Positions 35,010-44,325 of a stretch of DNA of 56,045 nucleotides are shown here, one piece after another; the first letter of the stretch is position 1, and every line of letters starts with the position of its first letter. This DNA is from Acidobacteriota bacterium (GTDB taxonomy: Bacteria; Acidobacteriota; Thermoanaerobaculia; Multivoradales; JAHZIX01). Both the position numbers and the translations under genes were made by a program. The notes under the pieces are model-generated. The model did not search any database, was not told where the DNA came from, and saw only the letters and a list, made by a program, of their open reading frames with translations. The DNA is taken from positions 1 to 56,045 of the forward strand of contig JAXHTF010000022.1 of the NCBI GenBank assembly GCA_034211275.1, in the 5' to 3' direction.

Positions 35010-37439
35010 ATGTGGAGTAGATGGACTAGACGTCTCGGACGTCGAGCTGCCCTTGGGATGCTGGTGATGCTCTCTCAGAGCTTCACGCTGGCCGCCTTCG
35101 GCTCCGGCGAGACAGTTCCGCTCAACAACTTCGACCTTCCTGCCGGCGGGTCCGTCACCATCACCTTCCAGGTGGACGTGGACTCTCCTCTCGGCACCTG
35201 CGCCGGCGCAGTCTCCAACCAGGGTACCGTCAGCGGCGACAACTTCGCGTCGCTGGTCACCGACGATCCGGACACCGGGGCCGCCGACGACGCCACCGTC
35301 ACCGCCCTCGACCTGGTCGATCTCGGGATCACCAAGAGCAACGGCACCGCGTCCTCCACGCCTGGGGGGATGACCACCTACACCATCCTGGTCACCAACG
35401 CCGGTCCCAACGATGCGGTGGCAGCCTCGGTGGCGGATAGCTTCCCGGCGATCCTCAGCGGCGTGACTTGGACCTGCAGCGCCTCCGCGGGCTCGAGCTG
35501 TACGGCGGCGGGGAGCGGCGACATCGCCGACTCCGTCACCATTCTCGCCGGCGGCATGCTCACCTACACCGCCACCGGAACCATCGACGGCGATGCCTCC
35601 GGCAACCTGATCAACACCGCCACGGTGACCGCTCCCGCCGACAGCCTGGAGTGCAACACCGCCAACAACAGCGCCACCGACACCGACACGCTGGATCCGG
35701 AGACGGACCTCGCGGTGACCAAGAGCAACGGCACCGCCTCCTCGGTGCCCGGCACCATGACCACCTACACCATCACCGTGACCAACAACGGGCCCAGTGA
35801 CGCGGTGGGAGCTTCGGTGACGGATACCTTCCCGGCAAGCCTCAGCGGTGTGACCTGGACCTGTAGCGCCTCCGCGGGCTCGAGCTGTACGGCGGCGGGG
35901 AGCGGCGACATCGCCGACTCGGTGAATCTGCTGGTGGGGGGGACCCTCACCTACAGCGCCACCGGCACCATCGACGCCGCCGCCACCGGCAGCCTGGCCA
36001 ACACCGTCACCGCGGCACCGGCGGCGGGGGCCACCGACCCGGTGCCGGCCAACGACAGCGCCACCGACACCGACACCCTGACCCCGGAGACGGATCTGGC
36101 GGTGACCAAGACCGACGATGTGGATCCCCCGATGCCGGGGCAGAACGTGGTCTACACCATCCGGGTGGACAACCTGGGGCCCTCCGACTCCACCGGCTCC
36201 ACCGTCACCGACAACTTGCCCGCGGGGATCACCCTGGTCGCCACCACCGGCTGCGCCGAGGATCCCAACGGCGTACCCACCTGTACGTTGGGGGCCATCG
36301 CCGCCGGCTCCTTCACCACCTACACCATCGAGGTGTCGGTGGATCCCTCGCCGCCGGCTTCGGTGGACAACGAGGCCTGCGTTAGCGGCGATGAGACCGA
36401 TCCCAATGCCGCCAACGACTGCGATACGGAGACCACCACCTTCGACGCCACTGCCCCGACGGTGGATGTCGTCGCCTTCCAGCCGCCCAGCGGTGACGGC
36501 GAGGTGGACGAGTGCGAGACCATCCAGACCGAGCTTCTGCAGCTCGAGCTGACCTTCAGCGAGCCGATGAACATCGTCTCCCCCATGGACGCCGCCAGCG
36601 CTACCAACCCCGCCAACTATCGGCTGGTGGCGCCGGTGTTGGGCTCCGACTTCGACACCGTGGATTGCATGGGGGGCACCGGCGCCGATGAGGTGATCTC
36701 CATCGACGGTGTGAGCTACGACGGCGGGACCGACACGGCGACCCTGACCCTCAACGGCGGTGACGAGCTAATCAACCAGCAATACCGGCTGGTAGCCTGC
36801 GGCACCCTCGAGGATGAAGCGGGCAACGCCCTGGATGGCGGCGGGGGAGCCGGGATGAGCTTCCTGCGCACCTTCCGCGTCGACGTCGGCAACCTCTTCG
36901 CCGACGGCCACTTCGACGACTTCGACCCGGTGGCCTGCACCCTCGATGCTTGGGACAGCACCAACATCGCCCAGGTGGAGCTCTCCTCCGAGGACGTGGA
37001 TGCCTCGCCGATCTCCGGCTCGGCCCACAACGCCAGCCCGACGGCGGGCTTCGACCTCACCCAATGCGTGGCCCTCACCGGCGGGCAAAAGTACCGCTTC
37101 GATCTGTCCTTGCAGGTCGGCGCGGCGGTGGGAGAGGCAGTGGCAGTCCAGCTCGCCTGCGAGTTCTTCGATCAAGTCGCCTGCGGCGGGAGTAGCCTGG
37201 GCACCGCCGGCGCCGCTCAGGCGGTGTTCAGCACCGGCATGGCCTGGCAGCCGCAGGAGTCCACCCTGATGGCTCCGGCGGGAACTCTCTCGGCGCGTTG
37301 CGGCATCGAGCTGTCGCCGGGCAACGCCATGACCTTCGACGCCAACTTCGACAACCTGTTCCTGGGGCTCAGCAACGAGATCTTCACGGACGGCTTTGAA
37401 TCCGGCGACACATCCCGCTGGACGGAGACCTTCCCATGA
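35010..37439 (+). CDS. Secreted DUF11-repeat surface protein with GFESGD-type C-terminus
   Basis: 809 residues, extracellular. A signal peptide (MWSRWTRRLGRRAALGMLVMLSQSFTLA, broken here by its charged and hydrophobic parts) starts at ATG 35010, which has GGAAAGG 9 nt upstream; an upstream GTG (34962) is less likely. Next come a partial and then three complete DUF11-like beta domains (DLGITKSNGTAS..., DLAVTKSNGTAS..., DLAVTKTDDVDP...), an Ig-like domain (about 470-625), and a jellyroll-like domain. The C-terminus ends in FTDGFESGDTSRWTETFP, a motif seen at the ends of many exported proteins. The first two DUF11 units are nearly identical at DNA level, 387 bp apart. Its stop overlaps the next start by 4 bp (ATGA). 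Confidence 0.85.
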   Translation: MWSRWTRRLGRRAALGMLVMLSQSFTLAAFGSGETVPLNNFDLPAGGSVTITFQVDVDSPLGTCAGAVSNQGTVSGDNFASLVTDDPDTGAADDATVTALDLVDLGITKSNGTASSTPGGMTTYTILVTNAGPNDAVAASVADSFPAILSGVTWTCSASAGSSCTAAGSGDIADSVTILAGGMLTYTATGTIDGDASGNLINTATVTAPADSLECNTANNSATDTDTLDPETDLAVTKSNGTASSVPGTMTTYTITVTNNGPSDAVGASVTDTFPASLSGVTWTCSASAGSSCTAAGSGDIADSVNLLVGGTLTYSATGTIDAAATGSLANTVTAAPAAGATDPVPANDSATDTDTLTPETDLAVTKTDDVDPPMPGQNVVYTIRVDNLGPSDSTGSTVTDNLPAGITLVATTGCAEDPNGVPTCTLGAIAAGSFTTYTIEVSVDPSPPASVDNEACVSGDETDPNAANDCDTETTTFDATAPTVDVVAFQPPSGDGEVDECETIQTELLQLELTFSEPMNIVSPMDAASATNPANYRLVAPVLGSDFDTVDCMGGTGADEVISIDGVSYDGGTDTATLTLNGGDELINQQYRLVACGTLEDEAGNALDGGGGAGMSFLRTFRVDVGNLFADGHFDDFDPVACTLDAWDSTNIAQVELSSEDVDASPISGSAHNASPTAGFDLTQCVALTGGQKYRFDLSLQVGAAVGEAVAVQLACEFFDQVACGGSSLGTAGAAQAVFSTGMAWQPQESTLMAPAGTLSARCGIELSPGNAMTFDANFDNLFLGLSNEIFTDGFESGDTSRWTETFP
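35464..35930 (+). repeat. Near-identical DNA repeat within DUF11 domains, 387-bp offset
   Basis: A segment of about 75 bp beginning TGAC(T/C)TGGACCTG at 35464 recurs at 35851 with few differences. The long identical core GCCTCCGCGGGCTCGAGCTG... continues through the GACATCGCCGACTC stretch. Recent duplication or gene conversion is likely. Confidence 0.8.
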
Positions 37440-40400
37440 GGCAAGAGATGAACCATCGCTGCGAAATGCCCATGCTCATTCCAATGTTTCACCGCATGCC
37501 CCACCGGAGGCCCAACCGAAGGCCCAAGGGACTTCGTGCCCTCGCCGTTCTGCTGATCCTCGGCCTCGGAATCGGCCTCGCCGGTTCCGCCGCGGCCTGG
37601 GAAGGGACCTTCGAGCTGCGTTCAGCGCCGACGGCGGAGCTGGCGCCGCCGCTGCCGCCCACCGATCTCTTCCCGGTGCAGCTGCTCCTCGACGATGATT
37701 TGCAGGAGGGTGCCTTCGGCGTCACCGGTGCCGGTGGAGCCCTGCAATTCCTGTGGTTCAACCGCTTCACTCGTCCGCCGGGGGTCGAGGATTTCGACCT
37801 GGCGGAGATCTGGGTGCTTTTCCCCGGCGTGCCGGAAGTGAGCGTCGGCGATCCGATCCAGCTGGTGGTGTACCGCGATCCCGACGGCGACCCCACCAAC
37901 GGTGCCGAGCTGCTGGCGGCCTTCGACGAGACGGTGCAGGTGGCCGACGACCTGAGCTTCTCGGTCTACTCGCTGCCGGCGTCGGTGTCCGTGCCCGCCG
38001 GCGGGGACGTGCTCATCGGCGTGGTCAACCGCTTCGTCACCAGCGGCGTCACGCCGCCGGTGAGCCCGGCGACCCTCGACCTCACCGCCAGCCAGGGGCG
38101 TTCCTGGTTCGCGCTGTGGAGCGCCGATCCGCCGGATCCGCCGACCCTGCCCGGGGATGTGCTGACCACGCGCATCGACGACTTCAATCCGAACTTTGCC
38201 GGCAACTGGATGATCCGGGGCTTCGGCACCGGCCCCGGGGCCTTGGAGATTCCCACCGTCAGCCCGTTGGGTCTTGGGCTGTTGGCGCTGCTGCTGACGG
38301 TCGCCGCGGCGGTCCTGCTGCGTCGCCGTCGGGGCGGATTGGCGGTGCTCGCGATCTTGACCTTGGTCCTCGGCTTGCCCGCCGCCGCGCAGACGACGGT
38401 GGATGATTTCTCCACCAACCAGGCGGAGATCACGGCGCCTCCCACCGCCACCAGCACCGTGGCCGGAGCTGGAATTCTGGGGGGCAACCGAGACCTACTG
38501 GTCAGCGCCACCGCCAGCGCCGGCTTGACTTCCGGCAGCGTTCCGGAGGGAGCCTCCTCGGCGGCCCGGGTCGACGCCGGCGTGCTCAATTTCGATGCCC
38601 TGCCCAGCGGTCCCCGCACCGTCCAGGTCACCTGGGACGGCGACAGCGATCCCGACGCGTTGGATCCGGTGGGCCTCGGCGGGGTCGACCTCACCACCGG
38701 TGGTGCCTCGGCCTTCGTCTTCGCTCTGGCGTCGACGGCGGACATCCAGCTTGAGGTAGAGGTCTTCACCGACGGTAGTAACAGCTCCTTCGCCGCCCGG
38801 TTGGTGCCCATGGGCGCCGCCGACATTTACGTCGATTTCAGCGAGATGGCGCCGGCCCAGGGCACGGGAGCGGATTTCACCAACGTCGGTGCCATCGTCC
38901 TCACCCTTCGCCTGGACAGCGCCGCCGCCACTCTGGATTCGGTGCTCACCGCCGTGCCGGATCCAGCGGCCCTCAAGACCGATGCTCTGACCGTCGACGG
39001 CGACAGCGACGGCGACGCTGATCCCGGTGACCGGCTGACCTACACCATCATCATCACCAACAACGGCGCCGAGGCGCGCACCGTCGACGTGGCGGATACG
39101 GTGGACGGGAACACCACCCTGGTGATGGGGTCGGTGGACGCCACGCCGGTGGCCAAGGGTGATCAATACCGCGCGGTGGGCAATGTCACCCTGCTGGTGG
39201 ACGGCACCCCTGGCAAGCCCGGTCTGCTGGCCAACGACACCGATCCCGACGGGGGAGCGGTGATGGTCGCCAGCGTCGACGCCATGTCCGCCCAGGGCGG
39301 CAGCGTGAGCAATCTCAATCCCGCCACCGGCACCTTCGACTATGTGCCGCCGGCGGGTTTCCGCGGGGTCGACTCCTTTGGCTACATGGTGCAGGACGAC
39401 GAAGGCAATATGCAGCCCGGCGTCGCTACGGTCAGCGTCACCGGCATCGTGTGGTTCGTGGACAACACCCACGCCGGACCTTTCGAGGGCACCCAGGCCA
39501 ATCCCTTCGACACCATGAAGTCCGCAGAGATGGCGTCCGCCCCTCGCGACATCATTCGAGTGCGGGAAGGGGACGGCACGGATACCGGTCACAGCCTGGG
39601 CTTCATCTGCAAGCCCGGTCAGCGCATCGTCGGTGGCGCGGCGGATCTGATCATCGGCGGTCAGCTCATCGAGGCCGGGGCCGGCTACTCTCAGCACAGT
39701 CACGGCGCCGGCAACGTCTTCGACCTGGCGGGGGATCACATCATCGAGGGCGTCGAGCTCAACCCCACCACCGGCCATGGGTTGGGGGGCACCGGCACTT
39801 CCGAGGTGGTGGTGGACAACTCCATCATCAACCCCGCGGGGAGCGCCGACGCCGTCCGCCTGACCAATCACAGCGGCGTCTTCACCTTCTCCAATAGCTC
39901 CATCACCGACGCCAACAGCTCTACCGGCGTGGCGGTGCGGGTGGTGGGCGGCGGCGGCACTTTCAACTTCACCGGTAGCCCCATCGCGCAGCAGGGCGGT
40001 GGCTTGGTGCACGTCAGCGGCACCACCAACGCCGACTTCGACTTCATCGGCTCGGCGCCGACGTTGAGCTCCGGCACCGACGACGGCCTGAATCTGCAGA
40101 ACAACACCGGCGGCGATTTCCTCTTCGACAATCTGGGGACCATCACCACCACCGCCGGCAACGGCATTCTGGTGGCCAACAGCGGCACCCTGCGGCTGGA
40201 TCAGGTTTCCGCGGTGAGTGCGGTAGGCGGCGCGGCGGTGAACATCACCGGCACCACGGTGGTCAAGGTGACGCCGCTGGCGCCGCCCCTGCGCGGTGGT
40301 GCGGACATCACCTTCCCCAGCCTGACCTCGAGCAACGGCGCCATCGGCGTCAACCTCGTCGGCGTGGCGCCGTCGGTGGCCGTGAGCGGCACCACTTCGG

Positions 40401-42520
40401 TGACCAACTCCGGGGCTGGGGTGAACCTCGAGAGCTCCGGCGCGGTGACCTTCAACTCGTTGACTGTGAATACCACCGCCGGCGCCGGCTTGCGGGCGAA
40501 TGCCACCGGCACGGTGACGGTGACGGACAACACCAGCACGGTGAGCGCCACCGGAGGTCCCGGAGTCGACATCACCGGCACGCCGGTGAACATGCTCCTC
40601 GCCACCCTGAGCTCTACCAACAGCACCGGCCGCGGGTTGAGCTTCAGCGGGGCTTCCGGCACCCTCAACGCCGCCGGTGGCAGCATCACCGGCGTTCCCA
40701 ACGGAAATCGCGGTGTCTCCGTCAACGGCGGTAGCCTGGGCCTGACCTACGGCGGCACGGTGACCTACACCGCCAACGACTACGCGGTGCGCATCCAGGA
40801 CACGTCGGCAGGTTTCGCCACCTTCAACGCCAAGGTCAGCGGTGCCGCCTCGTCGTTGGGGATCTACATTTCCAACGCCGACAGCAACGCCACCTTCGCG
40901 GATCTCGATCTGGGAACGAGCGGCAGCCCGATGACCAACACCGGCGTGCAGCTGATCAACGGCAGCCTCGGAACCTTCTCCTTCGCCGACACGCAGATCT
41001 TCACCAACGGGGCCCAGGGCATCGTGGCCAACAACGGCGGTGTGGTGCAGGTCACGGGAAGCGGTAACCGGGTCTCGGCGACCAACGCCCGGGCCATCAC
41101 CTTCGAGAGCGGCACCACCATCGGTGGGGCGGGAGTGACCTTCGAACGGGTGGATGCCAGCGGAGCGGACCGTGGCATTCGCCTGGCCGGCGCCGGTAGC
41201 GGTTTTACCGTCACCGGTGACGGAGTCAATGGAACCGACGGTTCCGGCGGCACCATCGCGAGTATCACCCAGCGAGGAATCGAGGTTCTATCCACCAACA
41301 GCGTGACCCTGCGCAACCTCACCATGAACAACGCCGCCACCACCGATGCCCCTTCGGATTGCACCAACCTGGTGAATACCGGCTGCCACGCGGCCATCCA
41401 CCTCGGCACCGTGACCACCGCGGTGCTCGACAACGTGGATATCGACGGCAGCGTTCAGCAGGGCATCAACGGTGCTGGGGTCGACGGGCTCAGCCTGCAG
41501 AATTCCACCGTCACCGCCGCCGGTGACGAGGTCAACGAGGGGTGCTTCCGCATCATCGGCCTGACCGGGACTTCGGACATCACCGCCTCGGATCTCAGCT
41601 TCGCATCGGAGCGAGTGGCGCTGGTGGAGAATACCGACGCAGCCAATCTGGCGCTGACGGTGACCGGCAGTACCTTCCGGGATACCCAGAGCTCCGGCGT
41701 TGGCGCCGACGGCCTGGAATTGAACTTCCTCGGCTCTTCGTCGGCCACCATCGATGTGGTCAACAGCTTCTTCCTGCGCAACCGCACCAACGGTCTGCAG
41801 GTCTTCTCCCAGGGCACCTCAATTGTCGGTGCGGACATCACCGGTTCGACCTTCGACCGCGGTGCCGGCATCGGCATCGGTATGGATCTGGCCGCTTCCG
41901 ACACCGGCAGCCTGACCTTCAACGTCATCGGCAACCCGGTGATCAACAGCAACGGCGGTAGCTCGGTGAACGTCTTTGCGGACAACTCCAGCACCATCGC
42001 CGGCCGCATCAACAACAACCCGAATATTCAGGCCGGCGGTGGGATGACCAGCGGATTCGGCATCTCGGTGCAGGTCAACGAGAGCGCCAGCGGTGTGGTG
42101 GAGATCTCCAACAACGTGGTGAGCAATATCGGGGTCGACGCCGGAATCCGGGTGATCTCCCGGCTGCTCGGCGGCCCCGCCTGCGGCACCACTTGCACCG
42201 ACGGCCGGTTGGACGCCACCGTCGTCGGCAACAGCGTCACCATCGGGTCCGATGGGCTCTACGACGTCTGGGTCCAGGCCAACGACAGCAACACGCTGTG
42301 CGCCGACGTGCGCACCAACGCGGGCAGCGGCGCCGGCATCGCCGCCTTCCGGGAGCGCACCAACGCGGCTGCCTCGACGGTGCTCCTGGAAGGCTTCGTG
42401 ACCGATGCCGCCGCTACCTGGGCCGCCAACGGCAACACTCCTGCCGGCTCGGTGAGTTCGAGCAACAACGGAACCCTGCAGGGCGGCACTTGCACGGACG
42501 TGAGCCACCCCATGCCCTGA
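37436..42520 (+). CDS. Giant exported protein: jellyroll part with IPTL-CTERM-type segment, second signal peptide, then beta-helix adhesin
   Basis: 1694 residues with no stop. Part 1: signal peptide (about 28-54), a beta-rich domain (55-265), then EIPTVSPLGLGLLALLLTV followed by RRRR (272-301), which matches the IPTL-CTERM sorting layout that normally ends a protein. Part 2 starts at once: LAVLAILTLVLGLPAAAQ (302-320) reads as a signal-peptide core with an AxA cleavage site. It is followed by a beta sandwich, a DUF11-like and cadherin-like segment (about 515-670), and a long parallel beta-helix rich in TGT, NNT and GNG (about 670-1690). Either two proteins are fused or a polyprotein is cut at the junction; internal starts TTG 38339 and GTG 38345 exist but have weak ribosome sites. 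Coupled to the DUF11 gene by ATGA. Confidence 0.85.
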   Translation: MRQEMNHRCEMPMLIPMFHRMPHRRPNRRPKGLRALAVLLILGLGIGLAGSAAAWEGTFELRSAPTAELAPPLPPTDLFPVQLLLDDDLQEGAFGVTGAGGALQFLWFNRFTRPPGVEDFDLAEIWVLFPGVPEVSVGDPIQLVVYRDPDGDPTNGAELLAAFDETVQVADDLSFSVYSLPASVSVPAGGDVLIGVVNRFVTSGVTPPVSPATLDLTASQGRSWFALWSADPPDPPTLPGDVLTTRIDDFNPNFAGNWMIRGFGTGPGALEIPTVSPLGLGLLALLLTVAAAVLLRRRRGGLAVLAILTLVLGLPAAAQTTVDDFSTNQAEITAPPTATSTVAGAGILGGNRDLLVSATASAGLTSGSVPEGASSAARVDAGVLNFDALPSGPRTVQVTWDGDSDPDALDPVGLGGVDLTTGGASAFVFALASTADIQLEVEVFTDGSNSSFAARLVPMGAADIYVDFSEMAPAQGTGADFTNVGAIVLTLRLDSAAATLDSVLTAVPDPAALKTDALTVDGDSDGDADPGDRLTYTIIITNNGAEARTVDVADTVDGNTTLVMGSVDATPVAKGDQYRAVGNVTLLVDGTPGKPGLLANDTDPDGGAVMVASVDAMSAQGGSVSNLNPATGTFDYVPPAGFRGVDSFGYMVQDDEGNMQPGVATVSVTGIVWFVDNTHAGPFEGTQANPFDTMKSAEMASAPRDIIRVREGDGTDTGHSLGFICKPGQRIVGGAADLIIGGQLIEAGAGYSQHSHGAGNVFDLAGDHIIEGVELNPTTGHGLGGTGTSEVVVDNSIINPAGSADAVRLTNHSGVFTFSNSSITDANSSTGVAVRVVGGGGTFNFTGSPIAQQGGGLVHVSGTTNADFDFIGSAPTLSSGTDDGLNLQNNTGGDFLFDNLGTITTTAGNGILVANSGTLRLDQVSAVSAVGGAAVNITGTTVVKVTPLAPPLRGGADITFPSLTSSNGAIGVNLVGVAPSVAVSGTTSVTNSGAGVNLESSGAVTFNSLTVNTTAGAGLRANATGTVTVTDNTSTVSATGGPGVDITGTPVNMLLATLSSTNSTGRGLSFSGASGTLNAAGGSITGVPNGNRGVSVNGGSLGLTYGGTVTYTANDYAVRIQDTSAGFATFNAKVSGAASSLGIYISNADSNATFADLDLGTSGSPMTNTGVQLINGSLGTFSFADTQIFTNGAQGIVANNGGVVQVTGSGNRVSATNARAITFESGTTIGGAGVTFERVDASGADRGIRLAGAGSGFTVTGDGVNGTDGSGGTIASITQRGIEVLSTNSVTLRNLTMNNAATTDAPSDCTNLVNTGCHAAIHLGTVTTAVLDNVDIDGSVQQGINGAGVDGLSLQNSTVTAAGDEVNEGCFRIIGLTGTSDITASDLSFASERVALVENTDAANLALTVTGSTFRDTQSSGVGADGLELNFLGSSSATIDVVNSFFLRNRTNGLQVFSQGTSIVGADITGSTFDRGAGIGIGMDLAASDTGSLTFNVIGNPVINSNGGSSVNVFADNSSTIAGRINNNPNIQAGGGMTSGFGISVQVNESASGVVEISNNVVSNIGVDAGIRVISRLLGGPACGTTCTDGRLDATVVGNSVTIGSDGLYDVWVQANDSNTLCADVRTNAGSGAGIAAFRERTNAAASTVLLEGFVTDAAATWAANGNTPAGSVSSSNNGTLQGGTCTDVSHPMP

Positions 42521-42612
42521 CCCCGGCTCACCCTACTCGCGAACCCATCCCGGGCGCCCGATCCTCTGGCGCTCGGAACTGGAACACGGAACCAACCCAA
42601 TGGAGGAACAGG

Positions 42613-43134
42613 ATGTCAGAGCCATTCTTGGCGGAAGTTCGGATGGTAGGTTTTAACTTTGCTCCACGCGGTTGGGCCTTCTGCGATGGTCAGATCCTGC
42701 CGATCAACCAGAACCAGTCGCTGTACTCGCTCCTCGGCACCACCTACGGCGGCGATGGACGGACGACCTTTGCCTTGCCGGACCTGCGAGGGCGGGTTCC
42801 GATCCACGTAGGCCGCAGTAACGGGGGCCAGCATCACACCGAGGGACAGAAGTCCGGAGAAGAAACCCACACCCTGTCGGCGAACGAGATGCCGCAGCAC
42901 AGGCACGTGGTCCAGGCCACCTCGAATATCGATCAAAGCGCCATTCCTGCATCGACGCGGGTGCTGGCGGACACAGCGCCCAACGAGCTCTATACCAGCC
43001 CGGACGCACTGGTGAACCTCCACTCCGGCACGATCACCAACGTCGGTGGTAGCCAGGCCCACGACAACATGCAGCCGTATCTCGCCGTCAACTTCTGCAT
43101 CGCCTTGCAGGGATTGTTCCCCTCGCGGAACTAA
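42613..43134 (+). CDS. Tail-collar domain protein 1 (phage tail fibre-like, MdpB-like)
   Basis: 173 residues. The phage tail-collar fold is shown by the N-terminal NFAPRGWAFCDGQILPIN, the central LLGTTYGGDGRTTFALPDL-RGRVPIH segment and the conserved end AHDNMQPYLAVNFCIALQG. A His-rich patch (GGQHHTE, MPQHRH) could bind metal in a trimer, as in tail fibres. No signal peptide. ATG 42613 has GGAGG 6-7 nt upstream. First of three paralogues in tandem. No capsid, tail tube or lysis genes are near, so this is not a simple prophage. Export route and target are unknown. Confidence 0.88.
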   Translation: MSEPFLAEVRMVGFNFAPRGWAFCDGQILPINQNQSLYSLLGTTYGGDGRTTFALPDLRGRVPIHVGRSNGGQHHTEGQKSGEETHTLSANEMPQHRHVVQATSNIDQSAIPASTRVLADTAPNELYTSPDALVNLHSGTITNVGGSQAHDNMQPYLAVNFCIALQGLFPSRN

Positions 43135-43146
43135 GAGGAGATTGCA

Positions 43147-43665
43147 ATGTCAGAACCTTTTGTAGGCGAGATTCGCATGTTCGCCGGCAACTTCGCTCCG
43201 CGGGGCTGGGCCTTTTGTGACGGCCAGCTGCTGGCGGTTTCTCAGAACGACGCGCTCTTCTCTCTGCTCGGCACCATCTACGGGGGCGACGGGCGAACCA
43301 CTTTCGGTCTGCCCGATTTGCGCGGCCGTCTTCCCATCCACGCCGGTCATGGGCCGGGTCTTTCCGAACGCCGGCTCGGAGCCAAAGGCGGTGAGGAGAA
43401 GGTCACCTTGACGGTCAATCAGATGCCGTCCCACGGTCACCCCCTCAAGGGCTCGTCCAATCTGGCCACGGTGCCGAATCCTCAAAGCAACGTCGTGGCT
43501 ACGTCGACCAGCGTCGACGCCTACATCAACGAGCAGCCGATGCAGAATCTTTCGAGCACGGCGGTGACCCACGTCGGCGGTTCTCGGTCCCACACGAACC
43601 TGATGCCGTTCCTCTGTATCCACTTCATCATCGCCCTGGTCGGCATCTACCCGTCGCGGCACTAG
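43147..43665 (+). CDS. Tail-collar domain protein 2
   Basis: 172 residues, paralogue of its neighbours: NFAPRGWAFCDGQLLAVSQ, TIYGGDGRTTFGLPDLRGR, PIHAGHGPGLSERRLGAKGG, MPSHGHPLKG, and an end GGSRSHTNLMPFLCIHFIIA. The middle third (about 95-140) differs most between the three copies, as expected for the exposed knob. GAGGAG lies about 5 nt upstream of ATG 43147; the gap to the first copy is 12 bp, so they are co-transcribed. Confidence 0.88.
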   Translation: MSEPFVGEIRMFAGNFAPRGWAFCDGQLLAVSQNDALFSLLGTIYGGDGRTTFGLPDLRGRLPIHAGHGPGLSERRLGAKGGEEKVTLTVNQMPSHGHPLKGSSNLATVPNPQSNVVATSTSVDAYINEQPMQNLSSTAVTHVGGSRSHTNLMPFLCIHFIIALVGIYPSRH

Positions 43666-43673
43666 GAGGCATC

Positions 43674-44204
43674 ATGTCGGAACCTTTCGTTGCTGAAATC
43701 CGCATCTTCGCTGGCAATTTCGCTCCCCGCGGCTGGGCCTTCTGCAATGGCCAGTTGCTGCCGATCGCCCAGAATACGGCGCTCTTCTCGCTCATCGGTA
43801 CGACCTATGGCGGGGACGGGCGAACCACCACGGCACTGCCCAATCTCGAAGGGCGAGCGCCCATGCACCCGGGGCGTGGCCCGGGCCTGACCGACCGACG
43901 CCTCGGGCAGAGGGGTGGGGTGGAGACGGTGACCCTCAGCGAGGCGCAGATGCCCAATCACAACCACTCCTTCATGGTCTCGCCGACTCCGGGGGAGACT
44001 CCCGGACCGAATTCCGGAGGCAATGCCAACGCGCTGGCTCGATCCGTAGGCGGTGCGATCTATGGGAACGCCGCCAACGAGGTTCCGATGGCGGAGCAGT
44101 CCATGCCGGACGCCGGCGGCAGCCAGGCTCACAACAACATGCAGCCGTACCTGACGATGAATTTCATCATCGCGCTGGTGGGGCTCTATCCGTCCCGCAG
44201 CTGA
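43674..44204 (+). CDS. Tail-collar domain protein 3
   Basis: 176 residues: NFAPRGWAFCNGQLLPIAQ, TTYGGDGRTTTALPNLEGR, PMHPGRGPGLTDRRLGQRGG, MPNHNHSFMV, and an end GGSQAHNNMQPYLTMNFIIAL. The variable middle (about 100-145) is Gly/Asn/Pro-rich. AGGAGG lies a few bases upstream of ATG 43674 and the gap to copy 2 is 8 bp. An intrinsic terminator follows directly, ending the surface-protein run that began at 35010. Confidence 0.88.
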   Translation: MSEPFVAEIRIFAGNFAPRGWAFCNGQLLPIAQNTALFSLIGTTYGGDGRTTTALPNLEGRAPMHPGRGPGLTDRRLGQRGGVETVTLSEAQMPNHNHSFMVSPTPGETPGPNSGGNANALARSVGGAIYGNAANEVPMAEQSMPDAGGSQAHNNMQPYLTMNFIIALVGLYPSRS

Positions 44205-44209
44205 TCACT

Positions 44210-44228
44210 AGCCGCTGGTCGGCTTTTT
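44210..44228 (+). terminator. Intrinsic terminator after the tail-collar trio
   Basis: Stem AGCCG/CGGCT (44210-44214, 44220-44224), loop CTGGT, then a T5 run (44224-44228). Confidence 0.6.
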
Positions 44229-44247
44229 GTCGTCCTCAGAGCCAGAT

Positions 44248-44291
44248 CCCGGTTCGGCCCCGCAAGGCGGGTCGGCCGGGTTCTTTGTTTT
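44248..44291 (+). terminator. Second hairpin with T-rich tail
   Basis: Outer stem CCCGG/CCGGG (44248-44252, 44276-44280) and an inner CCCGC/GCGGG stem, followed by TTCTTTGTTTT. Probably a back-up terminator before the GNAT gene. Confidence 0.45.
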
Positions 44292-44325
44292 GTCGGGACG
44301 AGGAAGAGCGGCAACGAGGAAGAGA

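Noticed and set aside
38495-40012. 505-residue minus-strand open frame under the beta-helix gene
   Set aside because: Composition (His, Gly, Ala, Val) is that of a shadow frame; no domain seen, no ribosome site, and the plus-strand gene is certain.
42613-44204. Prophage tail module
   Set aside because: No baseplate, tube, tape measure, capsid, portal or lysis genes; collar-like proteins are the only phage-type feature.
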